DNA of 64,000 bases from Pyrenula massariospora (Eukaryota; Ascomycota; Eurotiomycetes; Pyrenulales; Pyrenulaceae), in the NCBI GenBank assembly GCA_021030905.1, contig JAGFMI010000005.1, positions 62,001 through 126,000 of the forward strand. The letters are read 5' to 3'. Made by a program: the position numbers and the translations under genes. Shown in pieces: positions 35,086 through 46,420 of the stretch. Below the pieces are notes generated by a model that ran no database searches, was not told the DNA's origin, and saw only the letters and a list, made by a program, of their open reading frames with translations. The first letter of the stretch is position 1; every line of letters begins with the position of its first letter.

Positions 35086-35643
35086 TTTGAAGAGGAGAAA
35101 GGCTATATTTCTACCAAATCCAGTAAGAAACAACAAGGGGAAGTAACAGCGTGCTTTCGACGTGTAGAACAAAGCGAAAACCTCTTCAGACAAGAGCCCA
35201 GAACGCAAGATAAAAATTGATAGACCGGAAGGTCAATTCAAACTAGGATACAACCAAACTTATAGGAAATGGGTATTACATTTCTTCAAACATCTCCAAC
35301 AACACTAACAATTTACGTTCTAGATAGAAGATTTTAGTTGAACGTTAACCTCAATCTTCGGCCCATCTCTCCCCGTCGACTGGCCTGAGTGCCAAGCAGT
35401 TAGTCGGAAGTGGAAGGTCTAACGAGCACGCCAGGAAAGTTTTACGGAAAATCCACTGCACACAGTGCGCCATCAAAGACTCTTTTCGAGAGGCGGTCAC
35501 GGCAAAATCGTGATCGGGGCTCATAGGAACAACATTGGCTCTAAACTTGAACTTGAAAACGCAATGACAGTACTCCGAGTCTAATTTTCAAGGGTCGAAC
35601 GACAGGTCTGAGTTCCTACATACTAGCCGCAGACTTCCTCGTC
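35086..35643. promoter_or_regulatory. Divergent promoter region, SDR and Tsr2
   Basis: About 560 bases between two divergent start codons. No specific site recognised. Confidence 0.4.
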
Positions 35644-36303
35644 ATGTCTGCCCTCAATCCTCGAGCTCCATGCGCTGCCCAACCCGCCACTTCTGACACA
35701 TCCTCGGCACCTACATCCTCCATTCCCCCACTTCCTCCAACTGCTTCCGCCCGCGTCGACCTCCTCCTCTCCCTTTCCCTCCACTTCTGGCCCGCCCTCA
35801 CCCACGCGATAAACTCCCACTGGGGTGGCCCCTCTGGCTCGGACAAACGTGACTGGCTCGCCGGAACACTTTCCGACATGCTCGCTGACGGCACGATTAG
35901 AGATGTAGAAGATTTGGAGGATGTGCTGGCACAGGTTCTGAGCGATGAGTTTGAGACTGTCGTTGAGGATGGGAGTTTGGAAGAGATGAGCGCGAAGATT
36001 TGGAGGGGTACGGAGGCGTTGAAAAGGGGGGACGAGGCGGCGCTTCGGGAATTGACGGGGCTATGGGGGAGGTGGTGGGCGAGAAGAGGGAAGGGTGAAA
36101 ATGTGAGCTTTGTACGGGGAGGTGGAGATGAAAAGGATGGGGAAGGTGAGGAGGAGGACGTTGACGAGGATGAAGGGCAGAGCGACGAGGAGATGGAGGA
36201 TGCTCCAGATTTGGTGGACGTAAAGAAGAAAAAAGAGAAAGAGGAACCGGAGGTGGATGAAGAGGGGTTCACGAAGGTTGTCGGGAGGAGAGCAAGAAGA
36301 TGA
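35644..36303 (+). CDS. tsr2: Pre-rRNA-processing protein Tsr2
   Basis: Chaperone (escortin) for ribosomal protein eS26 that is needed for 20S pre-rRNA processing. Single exon, 219 aa, similar to yeast Tsr2 (205 aa). After a low-complexity leader the Tsr2 domain spans about residues 37-140: LLLSLSLHFWPALTHAINSH, WGGPSGSDKRDWLAGTLSDM, LEDVLAQVLSDEFETVVEDG and ALRELTGLW. The C-terminal third is strongly acidic, which in yeast receives the basic eS26, and the protein closes with the conserved EEGFTKVVGRRARR. The start chosen is the first Met in frame and gives a typical N-terminus. Confidence 0.92.
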   Translation: MSALNPRAPCAAQPATSDTSSAPTSSIPPLPPTASARVDLLLSLSLHFWPALTHAINSHWGGPSGSDKRDWLAGTLSDMLADGTIRDVEDLEDVLAQVLSDEFETVVEDGSLEEMSAKIWRGTEALKRGDEAALRELTGLWGRWWARRGKGENVSFVRGGGDEKDGEGEEEDVDEDEGQSDEEMEDAPDLVDVKKKKEKEEPEVDEEGFTKVVGRRARR

Positions 36304-37113
36304 AAGTCACGATAAATTCTGGGGACTCTTTACGACTTGTCTCATTCAAAGAGACGGGAAGGTAGCTACTATCCGCTACAATTCCACGTGAGCTACGGTT
36401 GCGGGAAGTCTGAGCTGTGAAGACGGCCTCCGACTACGACAGTACGGTTCTACAGGTGCTGTCCTGGGCTGCAATCAACTTAACCCCCCATTTCAATGCT
36501 ACCTCGGCCCAAGGTGCGCCTTCTTCTTCACAGCCTTCAACAATGAGCGAGCAGATTCATGGCAAGAAGTGGAGCTTCGACAAAAATGTCTCTGTTGTCA
36601 AGTTCGTTCCGCAGGAGTGATTGAAGTCGCTGTGGAAAGGCGCAAGACATGCGAGGAGAGCGTTGCCAAGAGGCCCGGCACAGGGGTTGAATTTGTGCAC
36701 TACAATCACAAGTCTAGAATTGAATGCAGATGTGCTTGTTCAATGGACGATTTCAGTCTTAACCACATCGCGATTTTCATTCTCTGATCTTGATACTCTG
36801 GTTTATCATCGATTTAGCACGATCATTTAGGTGGAGATCCTGACAGGCCATTTATCTCATCGGAGGCGCATACAAATATTATTTTTTCCTTGTTTTCAAA
36901 AGCGTCAATCCATCCCTTTCCCTTTTGCGCCAACGCTCAATCCGTTCTAAAGGGTCAAATGATTAAAGAGACTTCTCGCTGTTAACATCAAAACAAATAC
37001 CGCAGTGCAATACCGCACATGTTTGAGGATGTGTATTTGCAGTGAACCAGAAATCGCTGAACCGCGCCTCAACCTTCATGCGCAACGAGAGAAAGTGAAT
37101 CCTTTCTGGATGA
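36304..37113. other. Convergent intergenic stretch
   Basis: About 810 bases. A 67-codon plus frame (36417-36620) ends with MSEQIHGKKWSFDKNVSVVK but has no family resemblance and no splice partners; I leave it uncalled. The rest is AT-rich without recognisable content. Confidence 0.35.
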
Positions 37114-38958
37114 TTAGTACCCAAAATCCTCGAAAGAAACGCGTTTGCCGTCCAGCCATCCCAAAATCTCCTTCCGCATCGAGGGACCAGTGCAGAGATA
37201 CCAATTCTGCACTCCCGACTCGGTCAGATGCTCTCGTGTCATTCTCGATCGCTGGTATCCTCCCACGCCCAGACCTTGCAACTGTTTCACTTCGAGATCT
37301 CTGCGCTCATCCGTACCCGTGATGAAAAGCTTTAGACACTGTGCTAAAGAAGGATATCTTTCCAAGGTGTCAAGGACGACCCCTAGGTCTTTTATGCCCA
37401 CAGTCCAGAATAACTCAAATTCGGCCAGGTCGAGGCCCTCGAGCTGTCCGAGCACCGGCGTGATGCCAATCCCAGCGGCTACAAACCCTACTTTTCTCTC
37501 TCCTGTCTTGACCGCAAACTCGCCTCCAAATCCCAACACATCAACCTCCACCTCACCTCTCGCCCTCATACTCTCCTCCGCCATCCACCGCGTCACAGGC
37601 CCCACCGTCCTAAGCGTGATCTCACACTCGCCCACCTTCTCCCCGGGCAGCGGAGCAGGCGAAGAGATGGTGAATGTGCGGATGTAATCGTCATTCAAAG
37701 ACTGCGGGTCGTCATCCCGCATATGAGCATACCCCATATCCAGATCCCTCGCCGCAGAGAGCGCAATATGCTGCCCAGGCAGCCACGTCTGCGGTGCAGA
37801 GAAGCGTAGGGTGTGGCGGTGGATCGTGGGCGTGAGCCGCTCTGTCTTGACTATCTTGGCGGTGAGGCCGGGGGATGTGGACGCTGGTGGCGGGCGTTCG
37901 GAGGCGAGGTAACGCACTGGTGGGTTGTAGGGTGAGAATCCAGATGCCGTATTTGCGCCACGGAAGGGCAAGCCATTCTCGACAAGTCGCGACGCGACGA
38001 CGGTGAAGAGGATTACCAGATTTGTGTGTGGGAGGAGGGATGAGGCGGCTTCGCCGTGGAGGATCTGGGTTGTGCCGGTGAGGTAGAGGACGGAGCCGGT
38101 AGTGAAAGATGGAATGCAGAGGCCTGCTTTTGGGGTGGTGGTGAGGTTGCCGAGGGTTTGATAGAGAGTGTTGCCAGAATATTCGGGCCAGGCTAGTTGT
38201 GTTAGGTGGGAGGCAGGGGAGGAAGGGAGTGACTCGTTGATTTTTGGTGGAGGGAGGACGCGGATGAAGCCTGGTGGCCCGCCGCGGATGTTGCAATCCA
38301 TGTCGAAGGTGGAGTTGGCGGAGGAGATGAAAAGGGTGTCGGCTTCCGATATTAGAGATAAGGTTTCGGATGGGAGTTGGGCGGAAGAAGAGAGAAGCTT
38401 GGGTTCGGGGATGGATGGTGTTATCTGCTTCGAAGTAATATATTTTGGACAATTAGTAAGGCTTTGTTCGATTTTGACAACGAGTTGGACTTCACCCCGC
38501 TTGCTTTTTTCTTCGAGGTATTCGTCTTCATGAGCTGAGAGTGCTCCGGCTACCATCCTCCCGAACAGCTTCACTCTGCGGCGCTTCTCCATGTCGATCG
38601 TCAATCCACTCACCATCTTCCCTTCGCCTTGACTCTGTAAGACTTCTCCGTCGTCCCTTCCCTCATAGAGGGCTTCCACAACCGGATCATATTTTCTGTC
38701 GACGAGAGTCCGTATTCCCACCACACCGGGCGCGATTTGTTGCGCAAAGCCTGACTCGCCGCCCCAGACTGTCGCCCACGGTCTGCCTTCAGCATCGAGC
38801 GCCCCTAACGCTAGCAGAGGAGCAGATTGTAACATGTATGCTCCTTGTGGGGTTAGAAAGGGGGAATTTGGGTTTTCCGTTCGGCTGCTTTTCATGAGTG
38901 TGTGCATCTTCTTCTCGCCCTCGTGCCATTCTTGCTGGCTGGAAAGAATATAGGCCAT
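37114..38958 (-). CDS. FMN split-barrel / ferredoxin-reductase-type flavoprotein
   Basis: Fusion oxidoreductase, 614 aa from the Met of MAYILSSQQEWHEGEKKMHT; the frame is open nine codons further. The N-terminal third is a pyridoxamine 5'-phosphate oxidase-like FMN-binding split barrel (TPQGAYMLQSAPLLALGALD, GRPWATVWGGESGFAQQIAP and later DMDCNIRGGPPGFIRVLP). The C-terminal half is a ferredoxin-NADP reductase-type module: FAD-contacting YIRTFTISSPAP, NAD(P)-binding GFVAAGIGITPVLGQLEGLD and closing WYLCTGPSMRKEILGWLDGK. There is no 2Fe-2S ferredoxin domain at the end, unlike phthalate-dioxygenase-reductase types. Fungal proteins of this composition are annotated as FAD-binding oxidoreductases without known substrate. 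Single exon. Confidence 0.83.
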   Translation of the reverse strand: MAYILSSQQEWHEGEKKMHTLMKSSRTENPNSPFLTPQGAYMLQSAPLLALGALDAEGRPWATVWGGESGFAQQIAPGVVGIRTLVDRKYDPVVEALYEGRDDGEVLQSQGEGKMVSGLTIDMEKRRRVKLFGRMVAGALSAHEDEYLEEKSKRGEVQLVVKIEQSLTNCPKYITSKQITPSIPEPKLLSSSAQLPSETLSLISEADTLFISSANSTFDMDCNIRGGPPGFIRVLPPPKINESLPSSPASHLTQLAWPEYSGNTLYQTLGNLTTTPKAGLCIPSFTTGSVLYLTGTTQILHGEAASSLLPHTNLVILFTVVASRLVENGLPFRGANTASGFSPYNPPVRYLASERPPPASTSPGLTAKIVKTERLTPTIHRHTLRFSAPQTWLPGQHIALSAARDLDMGYAHMRDDDPQSLNDDYIRTFTISSPAPLPGEKVGECEITLRTVGPVTRWMAEESMRARGEVEVDVLGFGGEFAVKTGERKVGFVAAGIGITPVLGQLEGLDLAEFELFWTVGIKDLGVVLDTLERYPSLAQCLKLFITGTDERRDLEVKQLQGLGVGGYQRSRMTREHLTESGVQNWYLCTGPSMRKEILGWLDGKRVSFEDFGY

Positions 38959-39387
38959 GATTGTTGAGACGAAATGACGGATCAATGAGTATCAATTCGA
39001 CACATAGAGACGATGCGAAATCAAGCAGTGTTCTTCCATAGTCATCGATTTGCTCGTGAAATCTTCATTGGCGTCTTCTGAAGGAGATTGCTCGCTTGCA
39101 GCAACTTAATCCGAAAGAAACGCACTTGTACATATCACAAGCCACGTAGCGCCGAACTTCATGGAAGTGCCAACGATTTCAAACATAACATCTTTGCGGC
39201 TGTGGCTCCACGACGTGTCCAGTAGCCAGGAGAACGCCCTTCCATAGACATGGAACGACGGGTGGCAAACAGTCACAATCTTGTATCATCTTAAGAAATG
39301 AGAGTGCAAAATACATTTCGCAGAAACCCCGCCAAAGGAAAGACATATCGAAATGACAAATGCAAAACCCAAGGTTACCAAGCACAA

Positions 39388-39410
39388 GGATCCGTGGATC
39401 CGTGGATCCG
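39388..39410. repeat. 8-bp tandem repeat (GGATCCGT, 2.9 copies)
   Basis: Two full copies and a seventh-base partial copy of ggatccgt in direct succession in a gene-free region. Likely slippage product. Confidence 0.85.
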
Positions 39411-39838
39411 ATGATTCGTTGACAAATCGCTAGATGCTCCACATTCGGTGGAAAAGCCGGTGGACTGGATGCGGTCTTTGCCTACGCCCAGCTTCTGACA
39501 TCGGACCCATGCTTCGTGTCTAAATGACACCTTGGCAGAGGTCTGGATCTGAATGTGAGCTGGGGACTGTGCTCCCTCAATTACGTGATCTTTCCTCAAG
39601 ACTGTCACAAGCGGAGGTGAATGTACGGGACGGATGAAGTTCGGCGGAGGAGCCGTCTGGCCCATGTCCCAGGGGAACCAAATAAAGGGGATTGATAAAA
39701 GATAAAGCAGCATTTCTGATCTAGGTACGAACTGAGAAGATTGGTCTATAAGTCTTCTTATTTGAACGACGCGTACACGGCATACTCTCACCTCTTTGCC
39801 ATTGTGGAAATGCCCTAGACACGGCGGAGCATTTAACT

Positions 39839-40108
39839 TAAAGCTGCCCTGAACTATCTAGACGAGGAGGGAGAGCGACTCTGCAATGAGCTCGCACTGT
39901 ATAAGCTACCCTCCCGACAGGATCTAGAGCACCTTAAGCCGCTGCCGGTGGTAAAGACGCTGATCAGGTGGCTGCTGGCTCTGGGGTGCTTTCCACAATT
40001 TGACCTTACAGTATGTATTTGGGGTGACATCGATGCGCGCAGGAAGTGCAAGCGCGGCGAAGCCACTACAAGAGTACGTCGTTGCCGTGGACAGGAGGCC
40101 CCGTTGTA
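39839..40108 (+). pseudogene. Unassigned open fragment with protein-like composition
   Basis: 89 codons open from a stop to TAG with no initial Met. The first 60 residues look like real protein, for example ALNYLDEEGERLCNELALYK and LPVVKTLIRWLLALGCF, a helical, Leu-rich pattern. After a possible donor (GTATGT at about 40012) the composition turns to Arg/Cys-rich and implausible. It could be an exon of an unrecognised gene or a remnant of a broken one. I cannot name a family. Confidence 0.25.
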
Positions 40109-42401
40109 GGCGACTTGCAAACCTCCTCCCTATTTTTACCTGTACGTTTTCTTATGTTCAGCGATGAGAAGGCGTCGTCAGCGTAGCGTATGCCTACGCA
40201 ACTAAAAAAAGGCTACATACAGCACATTTTCCATCCGGCCCTATCACGATTTATTGTACGATTTATCAGAGCAGCTCTCTAGATCAACGGCGTACTTAAT
40301 GATAACATCATGGGGCGCCACCACTAGGGCAAGTAGATCCTTGCAAAATCAGGGTTCTGAAACCAAGCCATGCTGCGTTCGGGGTGGTTGCTAATCTACC
40401 AATGATAGAACCCTATGGTAGGCGAGTATCCGCATTTTCACGGATACACTCTAATCTATCTATTTACCGGGAACTTGCGTGCCCACTCACGCGCCTTACT
40501 TGGACCCGTGAAGGATTTGTTCCGTCCCATCCAACCAACAGCTAGAGTCGATGAACGCGCTGGTTGGAAAGGTCTCGGAGAAGGTTGCGATCGTGTTTGA
40601 TTAGACGAACAGGTTGTCTGACCGATCGAGAGGAGCACGTCACGGCTATCGTGAGTTATCCTTACCCGCTGTAGATAAGAATACGTTGTTATACAGCGTC
40701 TCTCCGGCAGTGGTCTCATGGAACGATTGGAGCAAAGAAGGCAGTCCATGTGTTTTCATGCTCCGAGGCGAAATCAATTGGGTGATACAGTGTGGTCGGA
40801 CTATGGTCCGTAGAGATCGTCAGCTTGGGGCCGAGTAGATTGCAAAGAGACTTACATAAACGTAGTAAGAGTGGGCTGTGTTTCAACGAAGGGGCCGAAA
40901 TAGACATGTGCGTCTTTTGAGACAAATGCGAGAGTGACGAATCTCGCAAATGGGCAGGCTTTCGGCTTGGTCGAAGCATCGGTCAAAATGGAACCCTGTA
41001 TTGGGGCACAAATTATTGGAAGGACGTTGAATTTTCTTCGCAAAGCCTTCCAGTATCCAGCAATGCTCACTGTTGGACCGATTCGTCTTGGTAAGGCTCA
41101 AGGGCAGGAACGCCTGTGGACGAGGCTGACTCAATGGCCTGGAAGGTTTAATGAAAGTGGTAAGCGAAGAGTCTGCAGTGGGTGAGGACTGAGTCAGGTT
41201 GCAACACGTATGCAGTGAGTTTGTAATTGCTAGATGGCCTTATTGAACTTTGTTGAAGCTCTAGAGTAGGCTAACTCGGACCCCCATTTCACTGATAAGG
41301 TTCTGGGTCTGATTCGGCTGGATATCAGCTTGTGGCTATGTCGTGCATATTTGGACGGCAGAGGGCCGGATTGGGTTACTAAATGCTTTCAAATATGTTC
41401 AACATATCTATGTTCTCCCAACGTATCCTTGTCGTTTGCAATTTGTTGGCTTTGGGGCCTGTACTTGTGTTGAACTTTTCGGGATTTCGCCTGGATGGGA
41501 GATTTATTAGTACCCCAGATCGTAACACAACGTAGCAACCTTCACAAGGCTCACTTGTTGCTGTAAGGATCATCACACACGGACATCAGGCACTATGTAA
41601 CCCAAATTGCAATCGAATCGATCGTTCATTGCGTCTGGAGGGAAGCCACTGTACCAGCTCAAAAGTTTTGGTACGATAGCCATTTTACGCCAAAGGTTGG
41701 ACTTTTCAATCTTTGTTTTTATGTTGAATTTTAGCAAACCAAACGATTATTGAATAACTCTTACGGTCTTTCTAGCGCTGTCTAGTGATAAGCTTTAGTC
41801 TAAAACTAAAAGAGCTATCGTACCCAAATTTCTGTGCGGCGGCGCTACCTTGCATGTTCTGCACCTGCCGGGCTTGTAGACGCGCACTGTTCTTCGGTAG
41901 GACCGCGCCATGCCTTTTCGGCCCCTTTATCCTCGACAATCGACTTTGAGATATTTTCACACGTCTGCACTTCCCGACCTATCGTCCACGACCGAAAAAT
42001 CTGGCCTTAGGTATGGGCCGTTTCAGAATCTGCAAAGGCCGCGTGCGGGCGAAAGGTTCTCGCCGAATTATGGACGTAAGAAGGCTTGCGCTGGACGACG
42101 TAGTGTTACCCTGCAGGAGACTATTGTGCCTGTACAACTCTAAACCATTGGCCCTTTCTTCTGATCGGGTGTACAGGTTGATCGATCAGTCACTTGGAAC
42201 TAAAGTGCCAGCCGAACCTTGGTACCTAAGCTCTAGCGTACCCAGCAAATGCGCCCTATCTCGATGCTATGACCGAAGCAATGAGGCAGAGTAATCACTG
42301 ACATTTGCATCACGAATGTTTCTCTCTTCATCTATGTCTCCTCAAAGCAGCTAAATCCAGTGTCTAATCCCTCCCTCAAACCTTCATGAGCGAAAAGAAG
42401 A

Positions 42402-44935
42402 ATGGCTGACCTTAGTGCAAATGCAGACATTCCGGTTTACCTCGGTGTGTGGACCAATTGGTCTCGCGGGCGTATTGCAGGCGTGACGCTTACTCTTACA
42501 CATCGAAGCGGCTCTCTTCTGACGGCATTTCTCGCTATATTTGTAACTTTCGTCGGTACAACTTTCTGGCGTATCGCGAGTTTCACTTTGCATCAATATC
42601 TCTCGACTAACTCTGAAACACCAAAAGATGGCCTCTACCACCAAATTCAAGCTCTTTTACGAAACTCTGGAAATGGAATAACCACCCTTACGCGTCTCTT
42701 TCAAATCTTATGGGCATGGCGTCACAGAAGAAAACGGCTATTTTACCGTTTTCTACCGCTTATTACAGCAATCACCCTAAATATTGCGATTTTCACAGCA
42801 GCCGGTATCTTTTCTGCAAAAATCAGCGCTGCAATGACCAACGAGGTTCTTATATCAAGCCCCTCCTGTGGAGCACTATATTACGGTGAACCAGGTCTTA
42901 CGAATTTCTCGACGGATCAGAGCATATTCGATCCTTATCTGTCTAGGCAGGTCGGTTCGTTTGCCAATTATGTCCAAACATGCTATACAAACACAGCTCA
43001 AGCGAACTGCGATACTTTTGTTCAGCAGAAGCTTTCCAGTACCGTTGATCGTAATGCACCTTGTCCTTTCGAATCGAAGATCTGCCGTAACCCGGACCAG
43101 AACATAAAACTTGAAACTGGACCTTTGAGTCTTGACACTGATTTAGGCCTAAATGTACCTTCGCATCTTCGATACACTTTCACGATTACTACTCATTGCG
43201 CACCACTCGCTACGGACCAGTATCGGCAAGTCCATAATTACTCTAGGGACATCTCCTACATGAGATATTTCTACAGTGCTCCAACTGGGACTTATCCCAA
43301 TTGGACGATCGAATCACAAATGCCATCAAGATCTCAACTTATTTCAGAGAATGGTTCTACGGTTGGGACAGACTATTCCCTCAAGTGAGTTGACCGAGAT
43401 ATGTCTTCACCGTCTTGCTGCACTGAGATTAATGATATGATCAAGATCTACTAGAGCATATACCTTCAACGGATCTTTCAGCCCCAACGATTCATCCTTT
43501 GTACCAACTGACGAACTCCTACATACGTCGCGGAACAGCGACTTATTTCTCCTCTTTTTATCCGCACCTGATATCATGTATGTGAGCGAGGTTAACGATC
43601 CATGGTATGCTGCGCATCAATTTATCGGCAACCTCTCTCAGCGAGGCTTTGCGGACGGAGACGACAACTATGTATCGACGTATCTGGCAGACGAGCCCGT
43701 ATCGACTCTAGGATGTAGCATCCAATACCAAGCTTGCAAACCTAGATCCTCATCCGGAATAGATTGTCCTGTTCAAGGTGGTATAGAAGATCTTGAGCAA
43801 GCCGGTGACACTGATTATGATGGACCTGTGAATCTCATTGCGTGGGTCACAAATCAATTTATTGACTTTTACCAAGTCGCCTCTTCCCTGGGTGCGTTGG
43901 CATTAACAGCAAGGCAATCTCTAGTTGAAACTACCCAAATTCCGCTTCCAGACGACCAATGGCAACTAGAACTTGAATACTGGCATAATATCACAATGAC
44001 TTCTTTACAGAGTATAATCGTCAATGCTATCGGACCTGATGACTCTGGTATACAAAAATATTACTGGAAAGCTCCCGACTCTGATATCACTAAATACCTT
44101 TGCCAAAACCAGGTATGTGGATTTGTTCATAATTCTCTGCTAGAGATTCAATTCGTGCAGCCACTTTGATGACACAAGCTATCTTTCCAAGTCCAAAATC
44201 CTCATCCTGACATTTCAACAGAAAATCAGATCTTCGTCGTATTCCAATTTCTCTGTTCTCGGACTAGCCATTACATTAATCGTCGGCGGTATTATCATTA
44301 TCCTGGGATACACGTTAGAGGCGCTTCTCACTATTTTCGAGACTCGTGTGCGCCGCATCGTTAAGTATTCTCGCCTAGAATGGTCCTCGAACGACATCCT
44401 GCAAACACAACGCATGGCTCACGAAGAGCTTGGGATCGGCCCATGGAAGAACTGCGGCAGCCGTGATGTTCCAGTGACTGAAGAAGACCAGTCCCTAGCC
44501 GTTCTCGATATTCAAGACCCTAAGCATCCACGGCTCAAACTCTCGTCATCGCCCAAGGAGGATAATCCCACTGTTGAACATACCAACACATCTAGCACTC
44601 CAGATGAGAGTCACGAGTCGAGCAGTCAGAGTGCTGTAGAGACGGACGATAATAGAAAGTCATCTTTATCAGAGAGCGATGCAGCAGAAGTCGCAGACGA
44701 TATAGAAATGGCTGCACAAGGACAGCGACTCTCGGACGATGAAATAGACCAAAACGAAATCGTTAATCCAGACACTCGCATCAACAAGGCGGCAGGACCT
44801 GAGGAGAGCGGCGGAGCTGATTGGTCAGTGACTGTTGAGACACATTCTCCAAAAGGCGAGCAAAATCTCAATAGCTATGGTTCCTGCGGTGGCGAGTATC
44901 CTGGAGGCAAACCAAACGTTCGAGCCACCAATTGA
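42402..44935 (+). CDS. Polytopic fungal membrane protein, function unknown
   Basis: Three exons (42402-43384, 43455-44112, 44222-44935; introns 70 and 109 nt, GTGAGT and GTATGT donors) give 784 aa. It follows a layout I know from an uncharacterised but widespread Pezizomycotina family. A first membrane helix at about residues 37-58 (SLLTAFLAIFVTFVGTTFWR) comes after the motif TLTHRSG. A second helix lies at about 117-138 (LPLITAITLNIAIFTAAGIF). A long extracytoplasmic Cys-containing region follows with NEVLISSPSCGALYYG and several N-x-S/T sites. A last helix at about 560-582 (VLGLAITLIVGGIIIILGYT) precedes a long acidic, Ser-rich tail. The tail's exact end is uncertain because its last 40 residues are low-complexity. 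No catalytic motif is visible. Confidence 0.75.
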
Positions 44936-45283
44936 AATACGTTCTTCGGACACTAATACAGTTCTCTTCGTTACTTTACCAATGCAACCGATCAAAAGGG
45001 ACAACGAAGTGACTCCTTGAGATGGAATAATAGCAATCCTTGGAGGAATCTGCGTTCCATCGACACTTAGGGAGTGGATATTTGGGTGGTAGGCACAGAC
45101 GGACTATCCCTTTTAAACCATAGTCTGCCAAACAGTCATGTTGGCGATCATCTTAAACACCTTTCATTCACTTCGCAATAGGCTGACATTTATGTACCTA
45201 GCTTACAGAGTCCATGGTCTAAGATCAGTAAGATATTGCTTGCACGTCGTCTCTCGTACTCTGTTAACAATACACTACTTCTC
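44936..45283. other. Short spacer, possibly the decayed 5' part of the next gene
   Basis: About 350 bases. One frame contains a membrane-like piece (AILGGICVPSTLREWIFGW) before a stop, followed by LSLLNHSLPNSHVGDHLKHL. This may belong to the N-terminal half of the decayed membrane protein that follows, but I cannot connect it with certainty. Confidence 0.3.
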
Positions 45284-46420
45284 GTCGACCATTGTCTGGC
45301 TGAACCAGCGCATGAGCTGTGTTAATTCGGTTTCCAGTTCGAAATTATGGTTGCAGTAATTATATGAAACATCTTGAAACGTGCCATTGATAACATTAAG
45401 GGATGCGGCTGCCTCTTTCATCGACGAGTTAGATCTGTGCACTAAACACTTCGGGCCTGTTTTCGCCAGTGAAATCGAACGGACTAAGAAGGGAAACAAA
45501 TTCGGTCGAACAAAAGGCTACTTCGCGGAGAGTTACGGCATAAGTACCAGTCGGGCAAGGTGGATCGCAAGTCTGATATTGTGAGCGACTAGACGTCGTT
45601 GCGTCTTGAGTCTACAATTGCTAATTGTTACACTAGGTTCATACTGACTCTAACTACGGTTCTTGTCATTCTTGTCATCGCTGTCATAGGCATGAGTCCT
45701 GTATGGCAGTTTGATCTATTTGCTTCTTCACAATCCGGGGATCTAATTCACGGTTTTGGCCTGTTATCGATCGCGCTCGAGACGAATTTACCACAATTTG
45801 TTGTCTCTTCCCTTTACCTACTCTACAACCATATATTCACTGGTATGCTAGTTACCACTGAGGGTCTCGGATATTCCATACGATCCAAGGCCTTACGCGT
45901 TTCAACCCCACGAGGCAAGCAACGTTCAACTTATTGGCTCAACCTACCGTATCGCTTGCCAATGATGGCATCTATTGCTCTCTTACACTGGCTCATCTCT
46001 AGGTCACTGTACGTAGTCAACATATCCTACGTGACTGGCCCATACTTGGAAGACCCCGAATATCCAGGCTATCCAACGACCTCCTCAATCCTCGCGCAAG
46101 CCTGGAACCCCGCGGCCATTATGCTCACACTGATCTGGGGCGCGATGATGGTCCTATTCCTGATTACAAGCGCGTTCCGGCCATTGCCCAAAAGCCACAT
46201 GCCAGTGCTTGCCACGAACAGTCTCGCCATTAGTGCAGCGTGCCACCCACCGAGCAGCGAGCCGAGCGATGCGGCAAAGAAAGCTCTCTTTTACGGAGTC
46301 ATCAAAGACCCGCATAACTCCCAAGAACACATTGGATTCACGTCTCAGCTCGATAGAGTTAGACCTGTTGATGAAGATTCGTTGCGGCGGGTGAGGGAGG
46401 CAGTGGGGAGAAGTCGGTGA
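45284..46420 (+). pseudogene. Decayed large membrane protein (DUF6536-type family), C-terminal half open
   Basis: The C-terminal part reads like the fungal membrane family that carries an N-terminal DUF6536 domain: PLITLRDAAASFIDELD, a helix ASLILFILTLTTVLVILVIA formed by splicing a 56-nt intron (45581-45636), ETNLPQFVVSSLYLLYNHIF, KALRVSTPRGKQRSTYWLNL, MASIALLHWLISRSLYVVNI and LATNSLAISAACHPPSSEPS. It ends properly at 46420. Upstream, the expected preceding segment is visible as VDHCLAEPAHELC, then FGFQFEIMVAVII, then NILK, but in one frame these are cut by TAA at 45323 and TGA at 45365. A frame change then lies before PLITLRD. No ATG opens the intact part. I therefore read it as a pseudogene of a host membrane protein. 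An unrecognised exon structure is the alternative. Confidence 0.55.

Larger units (their letters stand above)
38959..42401. other. Gene-poor stretch of 3.4 kb
   Basis: Apart from the unassigned open fragment at 39839-40108 and a short tandem repeat at 39388, I see no gene. Frames on both strands are short and look random. The part from 41900 to 42401 is the likely promoter and leader of the membrane-protein gene. No terminal repeats or transposase-like frames are visible, although decayed mobile DNA would be a natural explanation for such a gap. Confidence 0.4.

Noticed and set aside
37114-38958. 2Fe-2S ferredoxin domain at the end of the flavoprotein
   Set aside because: The protein ends shortly after the NAD(P)-binding module; no Cys cluster of plant-type ferredoxin is present.
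38959-42401. Old mobile element as cause of the gene gap
   Set aside because: No terminal repeats, target duplications, or recognisable transposase or polymerase motifs were found, so no element can be named.
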